Assembly (NCBI RefSeq): GCF_900455735.1 | Contig: NZ_UAUI01000019.1 | Location: forward strand, 1 to 57,843 | Reading direction: 5' to 3' | Source: Rhodococcus wratislaviensis | GTDB lineage: Bacteria; Actinomycetota; Actinomycetes; Mycobacteriales; Mycobacteriaceae | Length of the DNA: 57,843 nucleotides | Part shown: piece after piece, positions 23,657 through 31,340 of the stretch | Position numbering within the stretch: position 1 is the stretch's first letter | Layout: each line of letters starts with the position of its first letter | Notes under the pieces: model-generated | The model's input: only the letters and a program-made list of their open reading frames with translations | Database searches by the model: none | What the model was told of the DNA's origin: nothing | Translations under genes and position numbers: made by a program

Positions 23657-24077
23657 GCGGGTTTTTCAGTTTCCCTGGCCTAAGCCCACTTATGTGACGC
23701 GCTTCACTTAATCTGACTCATTTTGTTTACTGTCAGGAAACACCCCATCGGGGGTGCTTGTCCTTATATCTCTATGCACGCCTTCGGGCGTGCCGGTCTG
23801 GTACCGTCGGAACCTAAGGATGCGCCCACGGGTGGATCCGGATGAAGTCGTGTCTTGACCCGGATCCACGATGCCGATTCCTGGCCCTGAGGGACACGCT
23901 GACGGCCTCTAGTGCCGTAGGTGGGACAACTTCATGGATACGGGGGTCCGATGCGTCTGCGTGGACGCTGGGCACCAGCATTCGCGTATGTCGAGGTCAG
24001 GTGATGTTTCCGGCCCCTCACGCGGGCACGCGAAACAAGGAACTAAACCCCGGTTTTCCCAGTTGGGGGAAGAATTA
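23657..24077. other. Non-coding stretch with scattered inverted repeats
   Basis: No credible gene. Hairpins: CACCCC-ATC-GGGGGTG (about 23741-23757), GCACGCC-TTC-GGGCGTGC (about 23775-23793), and a 10-bp perfect inverted repeat GTGGATCCGG / CCGGATCCAC at 23832-23841 and 23870-23879. An ATG-start ORF beginning inside the last repeat (23842) shows no protein-like features. Confidence 0.5.
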
Positions 24078-24180
24078 CCAGGACCCTGAGGTCCTGGAAA
24101 CTACCGTTGACCAGTAAGAACAACTACCGGTAACGAGATCCCTGAGGGGATCTCTTACGGGAGATTCCTGAAGGAATCTC
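24078..24180. repeat. Three 20-bp hairpins of identical 8-4-8 geometry
   Basis: CCAGGACC-CTGA-GGTCCTGG (24078-24097), GAGATCCC-TGAG-GGGATCTC (24135-24154) and GAGATTCC-TGAA-GGAATCTC (24161-24180). All have perfect 8-bp stems and 4-nt loops containing TGA. The second and third differ at stem positions in a paired, compensating way, which argues for selection on the fold. Confidence 0.75.
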
Positions 24181-24332
24181 TAAACGACGGGCGCGTGTGT
24201 ACGCGCGTAGGCCAGGTCCGGGACCAGCGTCAAATCCGCTGGTCAGCGAGTGCCGGCCAAACCTCGGCACCGGGCCACCGGAAAGTGACCTCGGACTGTT
24301 TCCTGTCAGTAGACAAATCTGGTCGGTCTGAG

Positions 24333-24582
24333 TGCAACCTGGTGGCGTTGCGTCGTTGCATTGCAGGGCCTGGGGACGTTGCGTCGCACGTTGCACCCCG
24401 GTGCGACGCGTGCAACATCGGTGCCATGTTCCGGTGCAACATCAGGGTGCAACACGGCTGTGACCTGGGAGTGTTGCACCGCAACGGGTGCGACATCCGC
24501 GGTATCCACGGGTGCCACGTTGCACTCTTCAAGTGCAACAGTGTCACGGGCTGCCGGTGCAACGTTGCACTCAGCCTGCAAC
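24333..24582. repeat. Cluster of twelve TGCAAC/GTTGCA hexamers
   Basis: TGCAAC at 24333, 24411, 24435, 24448, 24534, 24558 and 24577; GTTGCA at 24355, 24390, 24473, 24519 and 24564. Includes the perfect 14-bp palindrome GTGCAACGTTGCAC (24557-24570) and GTTGCACT-(5)-AGTGCAAC (24519-24539). Chance would give about 0.1 copies. It precedes the leaderless gene at 24702 and the repressor gene, so a multi-site operator or partition-like site is likely. Confidence 0.85.
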
Positions 24583-24701
24583 GCAATGCTGGGGGTTCCG
24601 TAGACTGCTCTCGCCCCTCAGCGGACTGTCCCGTCCTCGTGAGGGGCTTTCTCGTGTCGACCAAAGGGCGTAGTCGGTTCACGGGCATACGATCTCCCAC
24701 T

Positions 24702-25016
24702 ATGGGAATCAAGGTGAGTGCTGATCTGTACGAACTGACTTGGGGGGACCTTTTCAACCTGGTCGATTTGGCGCGTGGCGCTGGTGTCGATGAGAGCGAC
24801 GAGGTAACTCAAGTCCCAGTCGAGAATCACGACGAGAACGTGATCGACCGATTCGAGCTGGAGTTGCCTAATGGCACCTCGATTCGGAGAAGCCCGACTC
24901 TGTCCAACGAGGACCGCGACCGTTTCGCGGAAGCACTGGACCAAGTCATCGAACGCGATGGGGATGCTCGGGCGTCGATGATTGAACTCAAGGAACTCCG
25001 AGACTGGCTGGTCTAG
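24702..25016 (+). CDS. 104-aa acidic protein of unknown function
   Basis: MGIKVSADLYELTWGDLFNLVDLARGAGVDESDEV... TACGAT at 24688-24693 ends 8 nt before the ATG and there is no ribosome site, so the mRNA may be leaderless. The protein is acidic, helical at both ends, with no known motif. The frame stays open upstream to 24195 but that part is repeat DNA with no start signal. It lies in tandem with the repressor gene, from which a hairpin separates it. Confidence 0.7.
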   Translation: MGIKVSADLYELTWGDLFNLVDLARGAGVDESDEVTQVPVENHDENVIDRFELELPNGTSIRRSPTLSNEDRDRFAEALDQVIERDGDARASMIELKELRDWLV

Positions 25017-25029
25017 CCCCAGGGCGTGG

Positions 25030-25051
25030 CCGGGGTCCCGAAAGACCCCGG
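25030..25051 (+). terminator. Hairpin between the 104-aa gene and the repressor
   Basis: CCGGGGTC-CCGAAA-GACCCCGG, a perfect 8-bp GC-rich stem beginning 13 bp after the stop at 25016. No T tract. Confidence 0.6.
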
Positions 25052-25064
25052 CTACTCTCCGAGC

Positions 25065-25478
25065 ATGTCGAGATGGGTTTCTTTCGTTAGTTCGCACCTG
25101 GAAGCCAACGGCTGGACCCGGAATCGGCTAGCCAAGGAGATTGGTCTCAACGCGTCTGTCGTCTCGCGTTGGATGAACGACGGCATGGAACCTGGGATCA
25201 AGTCGATCCGGTTGGTAGCGGAGGCGTTCGGGGTTCCCGTCACCAGGGCGTTGCTGGCAGCCGGTGCGGTGACAGCGGATGAACTCGGGATTGTGCCGGT
25301 GGTCGCTCCCGACCCGGATCTGTTGACCGATGAGGAGCTGTTGAGCCAGCTCGCTAAGCGGATGCAACAGCGTCGAACCGAGGTGATTGTTCCGGCTGAG
25401 CCAGCGGCTCCCGTCGTGGTGGATCGTTCGTCTTCACGAGGGGCGCAGTTGCGAGGATGGACACCTCCTTCGAGGTGA
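25065..25478 (+). CDS. Cro/CI-type repressor, likely immunity repressor of the element
   Basis: The 137-aa protein has an N-terminal HTH (WTRNRLAKEIGLNASVVSRWMNDG, about 14-37) and the following helix of HTH_3 domains (LVAEAFGVPVTRALLAAG), then a Pro-rich linker and basic tail. No peptidase motif, so it is not a LexA-type self-cleaving repressor. TACTCT 8 nt before the ATG suggests a leaderless mRNA, common for actinophage repressors. It should hold the element silent; the hexamer cluster upstream is a candidate operator. Confidence 0.83.
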   Translation: MSRWVSFVSSHLEANGWTRNRLAKEIGLNASVVSRWMNDGMEPGIKSIRLVAEAFGVPVTRALLAAGAVTADELGIVPVVAPDPDLLTDEELLSQLAKRMQQRRTEVIVPAEPAAPVVVDRSSSRGAQLRGWTPPSR

Positions 25479-25483
25479 CTGGG

Positions 25484-25645
25484 TTAGCTCCAGTCCAGTT
25501 CCTCGGCTCGTTTCTCGGATGTCTTGATCAGTTGCTGTCGCCACCCTTTCGGTGGCGGCCAGGGAACACCCCACCGGGCTAGCTGGTCGCGGGTCCATCC
25601 GCCTTTGGGTGTCTTTGCTGCTTCGATCTCGTCTGCGGAGGGCAT
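25484..25645 (-). CDS. 53-aa protein converging with the repressor gene
   Basis: MPSADEIEAAKTPKGGWTRDQLARWGVPWPPPKGWRQQL... Start taken at 25645 because GAAGGAGA lies just before it; a longer frame starts at 25675. The sequence is Trp/Pro-rich (WGVPWPPPKGW) with an N-terminal helix, a look seen in small phage proteins. Function unknown. It converges with the repressor gene, 5 bp apart. Confidence 0.65.
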   Translation of the reverse strand: MPSADEIEAAKTPKGGWTRDQLARWGVPWPPPKGWRQQLIKTSEKRAEELDWS

Positions 25646-26137
25646 CCTCGCGTCTCCTTCGTGGTTGTGTCCCAAGATCTTACGGCTCTGGTGTTCGTGG
25701 CTCTCGGTGCATCTGAGAGCCGGGAACGCTGCGGGAAACTACACCGGGTGCTGAAGGCTGGTGGGGCGCGGGTGTCCCTGTCTGTTTGGAAGACAGGAAC
25801 GCGCCACCGGTACGCAGTTAGGAGTACGGGTATGCGGTCAGTGTCGGGTCACGGGTATTACTCGCTCACCCACCGGCCGGGATGTGTACCACGGTCTCCG
25901 TCTGTCGACGGCAAGGGTCGTCGGGCGGTCCTTCTAGGTAAGCGACCAGCCGTGGTACTCGAATGCGCTTGTCGGCGCATGGGAGGAGATCCCGCTCTGA
26001 CCGGGGACGACTCCGGTTGTGCCCCGTGTGGGATTAGCCGGATCACCCGTTGGGATCTACGGGCGCAGAGACTACGAACACACGGGGGTGAAGACCTCGG
26101 TTACCGAATCGGCCCTTGTACCTGCACCCCCGTTTCG
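25646..26137. other. Non-coding stretch with large inverted repeats
   Basis: About 490 bp without a believable gene. CCTGTCT-GTTTGGA-AGACAGG lies inside longer pairing between GGTGGGGCGC (about 25760) and GCGCCACC (about 25801). GTACCACGG at 25886-25894 pairs with CCGTGGTAC at 25950-25958. Together with the strong terminator at 26138 this suggests a rightward untranslated transcript. A 185-codon frame crosses it but also runs past the terminator and is Cys/Arg-rich; not believed. Confidence 0.45.
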
Positions 26138-26174
26138 GCCCTGAGATCGCTTCTAAGCGACTTTCAGGGCTTTG
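26138..26174 (+). terminator. Branched terminator at the right end of the element
   Basis: Outer stem GCCCTGA / TCAGGGC encloses an inner stem TCGCTT-CTA-AGCGA, followed by TTTGG. It would stop rightward transcription before the converging gene 26181-26426. Confidence 0.65.
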
Positions 26175-26180
26175 GTGGTG

Positions 26181-26426
26181 TCAGAGGTAGGGCTGAGCAT
26201 CCAGTCGGGATGCGATGACTCGGAGGTCTTGTTCCCGGAGGACCGGGACGCTCCGGTAGTCGGTCACTGAGAGACCGATCTCGACGGCTCCAAGCTCCAG
26301 CTCACCCAAGGTGAGACCGGCAGCGTCGATGACGTCCTCGGTGTCGGCACCGAGAAGATCAGCGGCTTGGTTGATCGTGTAGGCGTCCGCTTGACGCTGG
26401 ACGCTAGACTTGTGCCTACGGTTCAT
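26181..26426 (-). CDS. 81-aa HTH-like protein at the right end, candidate directionality factor
   Basis: MNRRHKSSVQRQADAYTINQAADLLGADTEDVIDAAGLTLGELELG... contains an AlpA/MerR-like helix pair (YTINQAADLLGADTEDVIDAAG). GGAG lies 9 nt before the ATG. The gene is 115 bp from attR. Recombination directionality factors of serine integrases are small, diverse and not recognisable by sequence alone, so this role rests on size, fold and place only. Confidence 0.65.
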   Translation of the reverse strand: MNRRHKSSVQRQADAYTINQAADLLGADTEDVIDAAGLTLGELELGAVEIGLSVTDYRSVPVLREQDLRVIASRLDAQPYL

Positions 26427-26541
26427 AACGGCTGCTCCGTTGTGTCCTAGACCCTGGTCGGTGTTGGTAGCACCTACCGGGGTCGTTTCATTTGTGGGGT
26501 TTACCTGGGGTTATCCAGTTGCGCTAAAGCTGCAATCCCAC

Positions 26542-26554
26542 TCGTGGAACATCA
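26542..26554. repeat. attR core
   Basis: TCGTGGAACATCA, the second copy of the integration core. Bases from 26555 on are host DNA and contain the original trmL start on the minus strand. Confidence 0.88.
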
Positions 26555-26561
26555 CTCGGAA

Positions 26562-26576
26562 CACCCGCACAGCTTA
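26562..26576 (-). promoter_or_regulatory. Displaced native trmL start and leaderless promoter
   Basis: On the minus strand TAAGCT (26576-26571) ends 6 nt before GTG (26564-26562), followed by TTC CGA GTG ATG TTC CAC GA across the att core. This is the original trmL 5' end, now separated from the gene by the element. Spacing from -10 box to GTG is the same 6 nt as in the element-supplied copy. Confidence 0.75.
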
Positions 26577-26607
26577 GGGGCACTCCGCGAGGCGGCATGA
26601 TGGACGC

Positions 26608-27213
26608 ATGGATCCGGTAGAAGAGGTGGTGGGTGAGGACTACGGCGACGCACGACTCCCCGCGCAGAACTGGCAGCGGCGGCACTACACGAAATGCAAC
26701 TTCCGCGACGCCGACCTGAGTGAACTCCGCACCGAGTCGGTGATCTTCACCGAATGCGATTTCACGGGCGCCGACCTCGCCGAGTCGCGTCATGTGGGGA
26801 CGGCGTTCCGCTCGTGCTCGTTCACCAGAACGACGCTGTGGCACAGCGAGTTCCGCAACTGCAGCTTCCTCGGTTCGGAATTCGACAACTGCAGGCTGCG
26901 CCCGATGGTCTTCGACGAATGCGATTTCACGCTCGCGTCGCTGGGCGGCGCGGACCTGCGCGGACTCGATTTCACGGACTGCCGGTTCCGGGAAGCCAAC
27001 CTCGTCCGCACGGACCTCCGCCGCGCCGTACTCCGCGCCGCGGATCTGTTCGGCGCCCGCACCGGCGGCGCGAAATTCGACGGCGCGGACCTGCGCGGGG
27101 CCCACGTCGACGCGAACCTGTGGACGGCGGTGTCGCTGGACAAGGCGCAGATCGAGCTCACCCAGGCCATCGCGTACGCGACGGCCAACGGGCTCGTGGT
27201 GGAACCGACCTGA
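26608..27213 (+). CDS. Pentapeptide-repeat protein (MfpA/Qnr-like fold)
   Basis: The 201-aa protein is built almost wholly of pentapeptide repeats from about residue 25 to 175 (FTECD FTGAD LAESR; ADLRG LDFTD CRFRE ANLVR TDLRR), which fold as a right-handed quadrilateral beta helix. MfpA and Qnr members mimic DNA and bind gyrase; whether this one does is unknown. It was the divergent neighbour of trmL before the element inserted, and its promoter region now abuts attR. Confidence 0.83.
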   Translation: MDPVEEVVGEDYGDARLPAQNWQRRHYTKCNFRDADLSELRTESVIFTECDFTGADLAESRHVGTAFRSCSFTRTTLWHSEFRNCSFLGSEFDNCRLRPMVFDECDFTLASLGGADLRGLDFTDCRFREANLVRTDLRRAVLRAADLFGARTGGAKFDGADLRGAHVDANLWTAVSLDKAQIELTQAIAYATANGLVVEPT

Positions 27214-27246
27214 CGCGCGTATGGCGAACCTGAAACAATGGGGCAC

Positions 27247-28107
27247 GTGACTGCAACGATCCTCGATGGCAAGGCGACCCGCGACGAGATTTTCGAAGAC
27301 CTGAAGGTGCGGGTGAGCGCCCTGAAGGACAAGGGCATCACGCCCGGTCTCGGCACCGTTCTGGTGGGGGACGACCCGGGGTCGGCCGCCTATGTGCGCG
27401 GGAAGCACAACGACTGCGCGAAGGTCGGGATCACCTCGATCCGCCGCGACCTGCCCGGTGACATCACGCAGGAGAAGCTCGACGCCACCATCGACGAGCT
27501 CAACGCCAACCCCGACTGCACCGGCTACATCGTGCAGTTGCCGCTGCCGAAGCAGCTCGACGAGAACGCGGCCCTCGAGCGCATCGACCCCGACAAGGAC
27601 GCCGACGGCCTGCACCCGGTCAACCTGGGCCGGCTGGTGCTGGGCAAGGAGGCGCCGCTGCCGTGCACGCCGCGCGGCATCCTGCACCTGCTGCGCCGGT
27701 ACGAGGTGCCGATCGAGGGGGCGCACGTCGTCGTCGTCGGTCGCGGTGTCACAGTGGGCCGCCCGATCGGTCTGCTGTTCACCCGGCGCAGCGAGAACGC
27801 CACCGTCACGCTCTGCCATACCCGCACGCGGGACCTCGCCGCGGAGGTCCGCCGCGCCGACATCGTCATCGCGGCGGCGGGTGTTCCCGGTCTGGTGACG
27901 GCCGACATGGTCAAGCCCGGCGCTGCGGTGCTCGACGTGGGCGTGAGCCGCACCGAGGACGGACTGCGCGGCGACGTGGCGGCGGACGTCGCCGAGGTCG
28001 CCGGTTTCCTGTCCCCGAACCCCGGTGGTGTCGGACCGCTCACCCGCGCCTTCCTGCTGACCAACGTCGTGGAGCGGGCCGAGCGTGTCGCAGCGTCTCT
28101 CGGCTGA
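27247..28107 (+). CDS. folD: Methylenetetrahydrofolate dehydrogenase / cyclohydrolase
   Basis: A 286-aa bifunctional FolD: the folate site ([18 protein letters not shown] with catalytic Lys), [20 protein letters not shown], then the Rossmann motif [17 protein letters not shown] and the closing [13 protein letters not shown]. It interconverts 5,10-methylene-, methenyl- and 10-formyl-THF with NADP in the cytosol. The GTG at 27247 is preferred because GGGGC lies just upstream; an in-frame ATG at 27238 would add three residues. Confidence 0.95.
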   Translation: MTATILDGKATRDEIFEDLKVRVSALKDKGITPGLGTVLVGDDPGSAAYVRGKHNDCAKVGITSIRRDLPGDITQEKLDATIDELNANPDCTGYIVQLPLPKQLDENAALERIDPDKDADGLHPVNLGRLVLGKEAPLPCTPRGILHLLRRYEVPIEGAHVVVVGRGVTVGRPIGLLFTRRSENATVTLCHTRTRDLAAEVRRADIVIAAAGVPGLVTADMVKPGAAVLDVGVSRTEDGLRGDVAADVAEVAGFLSPNPGGVGPLTRAFLLTNVVERAERVAASLG

Positions 28108-28393
28108 GATGGCCGACTGGGGGCAATTCGCGAAGAAGAACCTGCCGATGCTCGCAGTCCTCGTCGTCATCGTCGTGGCCGTGGTGTTCGTGCTCGCGGA
28201 TCGGTGGCGGCGAGGGGCGTTCGTGTTCGGTGTCGCCACGCTGCTCGCGGCGGTCTTCCGGTTGATGATGCCGTCGGAGCGCGTGGGGCTGCTCGCGGTG
28301 CGCAGCAAGCCCTTCGACGTGGGCGCGCTCGTCGCCGTCGGGGGCGCGATCGTGTGGCTGGCCGTGTCGATCGACCCGCTCGGAACCGACTAG
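28085..28393 (+). CDS. DUF3017 membrane protein
   Basis: A 102-aa protein with three membrane helices ([48 protein letters not shown]) separated by a basic loop with [18 protein letters not shown], the family's conserved stretch. The GTG start overlaps folD by 23 bp; an alternative ATG at 28109 gives a shorter N-terminus. folD plus DUF3017 is a conserved actinobacterial pair; function unknown. Confidence 0.8.
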   Translation: MSQRLSAEMADWGQFAKKNLPMLAVLVVIVVAVVFVLADRWRRGAFVFGVATLLAAVFRLMMPSERVGLLAVRSKPFDVGALVAVGGAIVWLAVSIDPLGTD

Positions 28394-28423
28394 CGGTCCG
28401 AGCGGGCGTCGCCCGCGCCGGTG

Positions 28424-29542
28424 TCAGCGCCCGGTGCGTGCCAGCTGCATCGTCTCGGAGAGCAGCTTCGCGACTGCGGCGGCCTCGGTGAGGAACCCGT
28501 CGTGGCCGTCCCGCGAGTTGAGCACGCGCAGTCCGTCGCAGGTGGGGATGTCGTTGGCCAGATCCTCCTGCAGGCGGATCGGGTAGAGGCGGTCGGAGTC
28601 GACGCCGCCCACGATGACGGGTGCGGTGATCTTCCCCAGCGCCGCGGCGATGCCACCGCGACCGCGGCCCACGTCGTGCCGGTTCATGGCCTCGGACAGC
28701 AGCACGTACGTGCTCGGGTCGAATCTGCCGACCAGCTTGTCGGCCTGGTGCTGGAGGTAGCTCTCGACGGAGTACCGTCCGCCGCGCCACGGGTCCTCGC
28801 CGTCCTGCGGCGAGTTCGCGAACCGGGAGTCGAGTTCGCTCTCGCTGCGGTACGTCAGGTGCGCGATCCGGCGGGCGATGCGCAGTCCGGCCCGGGGGAT
28901 ACGGCCGGTGCCGTGATAGTCGCCGCCCTGCCAGTCGGGGTCGCTGGTGATGGCCGCGATCTGGGTGGTCTGCGTGCCGATCTGGTCGGCGGTCGCGCGG
29001 GCTCCGACGGCGAGAACGAGCGCTGACGCCACCTGGTCCGGGTAGGTGACGGCCCACTCGAGCGCGCGCATTCCGCCCATCGAACCACCGACGACGGACG
29101 CCAGCTTGTCGATGCCCAGCAGGTCGGTGAACTTCTTCTCGGCCGCGACCTGGTCGCGGATGGAGATCTCGGGGAAGCGGCTGCCCCACGGGCGCCCGTC
29201 CTCGGCGATCGAACCGGGACCGGTGGTGCCGCGGCAGCCACCGAGGACGTTGGTCGCGATGACGCACCACTCGTCGGTGTCGATCGGCGCACCCGGACCG
29301 ACCATTCCGGTCCACCAGCCGGGGGAAGGGTGTTCGTCGGTGACGGGTCCGGTGACGTGGGAGTCGCCGGTGAGGGCGTGCTCGACGAGCACCACGTTGT
29401 CGCGGTTCGGGGACAGCTCACCCCATCGTTGCACGGCGAGGGACACCGACGGGATCACCGTTCCGCTCTCGAGCTCGAGCGATCCGATGTCGATGGTGCC
29501 GAGACGTCCGTCCGCCACGGGCAGGTTCTGTACAGCGCTCAC
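28424..29542 (-). CDS. metX: Homoserine O-acetyltransferase
   Basis: The 372-aa alpha/beta hydrolase has the nucleophile elbow [14 protein letters not shown], Asp in GVDSDRLYP and His in DGHDGF. The oxyanion region HALTGDSHV is near residue 55. It acetylates homoserine with acetyl-CoA, making the substrate of the adjacent MetY. GTG start at 29542, 3 bp after the metY stop, so metY-metX form one operon under the SAM-IV riboswitch. Confidence 0.93.
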   Translation of the reverse strand: MSAVQNLPVADGRLGTIDIGSLELESGTVIPSVSLAVQRWGELSPNRDNVVLVEHALTGDSHVTGPVTDEHPSPGWWTGMVGPGAPIDTDEWCVIATNVLGGCRGTTGPGSIAEDGRPWGSRFPEISIRDQVAAEKKFTDLLGIDKLASVVGGSMGGMRALEWAVTYPDQVASALVLAVGARATADQIGTQTTQIAAITSDPDWQGGDYHGTGRIPRAGLRIARRIAHLTYRSESELDSRFANSPQDGEDPWRGGRYSVESYLQHQADKLVGRFDPSTYVLLSEAMNRHDVGRGRGGIAAALGKITAPVIVGGVDSDRLYPIRLQEDLANDIPTCDGLRVLNSRDGHDGFLTEAAAVAKLLSETMQLARTGR

Positions 29543-29544
29543 GG

Positions 29545-30828
29545 TCAAGATGCCGCCGCCGTAAGTCCGGTCTCGATATCGGCGATGATGTCGTCGATCC
29601 CTTCGATGCCGACAGCCAGGCGGACCAGTCCGGGGGTGACGCCGCTGGCGGCCTGCTCCTCGGGGGTCAGCTGGGAGTGTGTGGTGGACGCGGGGTGGAT
29701 CACCAGCGAGCGGACGTCGCCGATGTTCGCGACGTGGCTGTGCAGGGTGAGCGCGTTGACGAACTTCTTGCCCGCGTCGATGCCGCCTGCGAGTTCGAAC
29801 GTCACGATGGCGCCCGCACCCCTCGGCGCGATCTGCTTCGCCCGGTCGTGCCAGGGCGACGACGGGAGCCCGGCGTATCCGACGGATACGACCTCCGGTC
29901 GCGCCTCCAGGTACTGGGCGACGGCGGTCGCGTTGGACACATGTCGCTCCATCCGAAGGCTCAGCGTCTCGAGGCCCTGCGCGATGAGGAACGCGTTGAA
30001 CGGGGAGATCGCCGAACCGAGGTCGCGGAGCAGCTGCACGCGCGCCTTGAGGGCGAACGCGGGCGGTCCGAGTTCGGAGTAGACGACGCCGTGGTAGCTC
30101 GGGTCCGGGGTGGTGAAGTTGCCGTGGCGCCCCTGGGTCCAGTCGAACGTGCCGCCGTCGACGATGACACCGGCGATCGCGGTGCCGTGGCCGCCGAGGT
30201 ACTTGGTGGCCGAGTGCACCACGATGTCCGCGCCGTGCTCGAGGGGGCGGATCAGGTAGGGGGTGGCCACCGTGTTGTCGACGATCAGCGGGAGTCCGTG
30301 CTGATGCGCGATCCCGGAGATGCCGGGCAGGTCGAGGACGTCGTTGCGGGGATTGGAGATGGTCTCGCCGTAGAACGCCTTCGTGTTGTCCCGGACCGCG
30401 TCCTTCCACTGCTCGAGGTCGTCGGGGTCTTCGACGAACGAGACCTCGATGCCGAGCTTGGGCAGCGTGTAGTGGAAGAGGTTGTAGGTGCCGCCGTACA
30501 GCCGCGGGCTGGAGACGATGTGGTCGCCTGCCTCCGCGAGGTTCAGGATCGCGATCGTCTCGGCTGCCTGTCCGGAGGACAGCAACAGTGCGGCGACGCC
30601 GCCTTCGAGGGCGGCGATGCGCTGCTCGACCGCGTCCTGTGTGGGGTTCATGATGCGGGTGTAGATGTTGCCCGGCTCGGCCAGCCCGAACAGCGCGGCA
30701 GCGTGATCGGTGCTGTCGAACGTGTACGAGGTGGTCTGGTAGATCGGCAGCGCCCGCGCCTTGGTGGTCGCGTCGGACGTCTGCCCGGCGTGGATCTGCT
30801 TGGTCTCGAACGACCAGTTCTCGGTCAT
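29545..30828 (-). CDS. metY: O-acetylhomoserine sulfhydrylase
   Basis: The 427-aa Cys/Met-metabolism PLP enzyme has the Schiff-base lysine in [13 protein letters not shown] and the N-terminal phrase [23 protein letters not shown]. Length is that of MetY rather than of MetB/MetC (about 380-400), so it should use sulfide to make homocysteine directly. GGAG precedes the ATG. The 5' leader holds a SAM-IV riboswitch and a polycysteine leader ORF. Confidence 0.93.
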   Translation of the reverse strand: MTENWSFETKQIHAGQTSDATTKARALPIYQTTSYTFDSTDHAAALFGLAEPGNIYTRIMNPTQDAVEQRIAALEGGVAALLLSSGQAAETIAILNLAEAGDHIVSSPRLYGGTYNLFHYTLPKLGIEVSFVEDPDDLEQWKDAVRDNTKAFYGETISNPRNDVLDLPGISGIAHQHGLPLIVDNTVATPYLIRPLEHGADIVVHSATKYLGGHGTAIAGVIVDGGTFDWTQGRHGNFTTPDPSYHGVVYSELGPPAFALKARVQLLRDLGSAISPFNAFLIAQGLETLSLRMERHVSNATAVAQYLEARPEVVSVGYAGLPSSPWHDRAKQIAPRGAGAIVTFELAGGIDAGKKFVNALTLHSHVANIGDVRSLVIHPASTTHSQLTPEEQAASGVTPGLVRLAVGIEGIDDIIADIETGLTAAAS

Positions 30829-30903
30829 GTGCTGTCTACTCCAGTGGTCTGACGAGGCGCGGACGGAGTGCTGGTTCGTTCGCGCGCAGGGCTTGTCTGG
30901 GGT

Positions 30904-30930
30904 CTATCTACGACAACAACAACACATCAT
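30904..30930 (-). CDS. Polycysteine leader ORF in the metYX leader
   Basis: Nine codons: Met-Met-Cys-Cys-Cys-Cys-Arg-Arg-stop, with the ribosome site GGAGG directly before the ATGs. It lies between the SAM-IV riboswitch and metY, 73 nt before the metY start. Polycysteine small ORFs are known cysteine-responsive attenuators in mycobacteria. Four consecutive TGT codons would stall ribosomes when Cys-tRNA is short. Seen directly; the regulatory role is by analogy. Confidence 0.75.
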   Translation of the reverse strand: MMCCCCRR

Positions 30931-30985
30931 GAACCTCCGATGTCGGACCCGCGCTTGTCACCCGACTGTTGTATGAATCAGGGAA

Positions 30986-31069
30986 CCAGGTCATCACCCG
31001 GGGCACCCCACCGCGGTGGAGGGTTGCCGGCCAGCTAGCCGGGGCTCGTTGCTGGCACTCATGACCTGG
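30986..31069 (-). ncRNA. SAM-IV riboswitch
   Basis: On the minus strand: CCAGGTCATGAGTGCCAGC, then GAGCCCCGGCTAGCTGGCCGG, CAACCCTCCACCGCGGTGGGG, and TGCCCCGGGTGATGACCTGG closing the outer stem with the start. This is the actinobacterial SAM-IV consensus. It predicts shut-off of metY-metX at high S-adenosylmethionine. Confidence 0.93.
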
Positions 31070-31340
31070 AGTGAATCTTAGCGGCTGAGGCGGAACGACC
31101 GGAAACGGCACCGATCAGGGCCGCTAGCAGGGAAAAGTTACCCGCGAGTAGGGGTGGGTCGTGCGCCCCACATGTTGCGAGCCGCTCGCATAGCAGTACG
31201 CTTGTCTTGTTTAGGTGCGGTCTCCCCAGGGGCCGCCTTGACCGTCTACGTTTGATAAGCGAACCGTTCGCGGACCCACTCACAAAGTGCGCCCGCAACC
31301 GTGTAACCAGGGAAACTTCCTAGGAGGACGCGAAGCACCC
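31070..31340. promoter_or_regulatory. Divergent promoter region for metYX and icd
   Basis: About 270 bp between the SAM-IV riboswitch and the icd start. It must hold both promoters. No strong palindrome stands out; TAGGAGGA at 31321-31328 is the icd ribosome site. Confidence 0.5.

Larger units (their letters stand above)
14816..26554. mobile_element. Integrated 11.7-kb phage-satellite (PICI-like) element with serine integrase
   Basis: Bounded by a duplicated 13-bp core (TCGTGGAACATCA) at 14816-14828 and 26542-26554. Contents: large serine integrase, small terminase coupled to HNH nuclease, small secreted protein, RHH protein, replication initiator with internal iterons, about ten small genes, Cro/CI-type repressor, and repeat-rich non-coding DNA. 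Capsid, portal, large terminase and tail operon are absent, so it cannot be a self-sufficient phage. Gene set matches phage-inducible chromosomal islands; that name is inference, since the helper is unknown. Gene density and base composition differ from the flanks. Confidence 0.85.

Noticed and set aside
23842..24117. 91-codon ORF in the non-coding island
   Set aside because: It starts inside an inverted repeat, has no ribosome site, and its translation is low in structure and crosses the first 8-4-8 hairpin.
24195..24701. Upstream extension of the 104-aa gene
   Set aside because: It would translate the TGCAAC repeat cluster; a -10 box at 24688 points to a leaderless start at 24702.
25759..25850. 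tRNA-like fold
   Set aside because: A 7-nt loop on a stem is present, but there is no T-arm GGTTCGAATCC-type sequence, no anticodon-loop pattern and no cloverleaf.
25661..26218. 185-codon plus-strand ORF at the right end of the element
   Set aside because: It passes through long inverted repeats and the terminator at 26138, and runs into the opposing 26181-26426 gene; composition is not protein-like.
26608..27213. Calling the pentapeptide protein MfpA
   Set aside because: Repeats alone do not show gyrase binding, and its neighbourhood (trmL, folD) is not the conservon that accompanies MfpA in mycobacteria.
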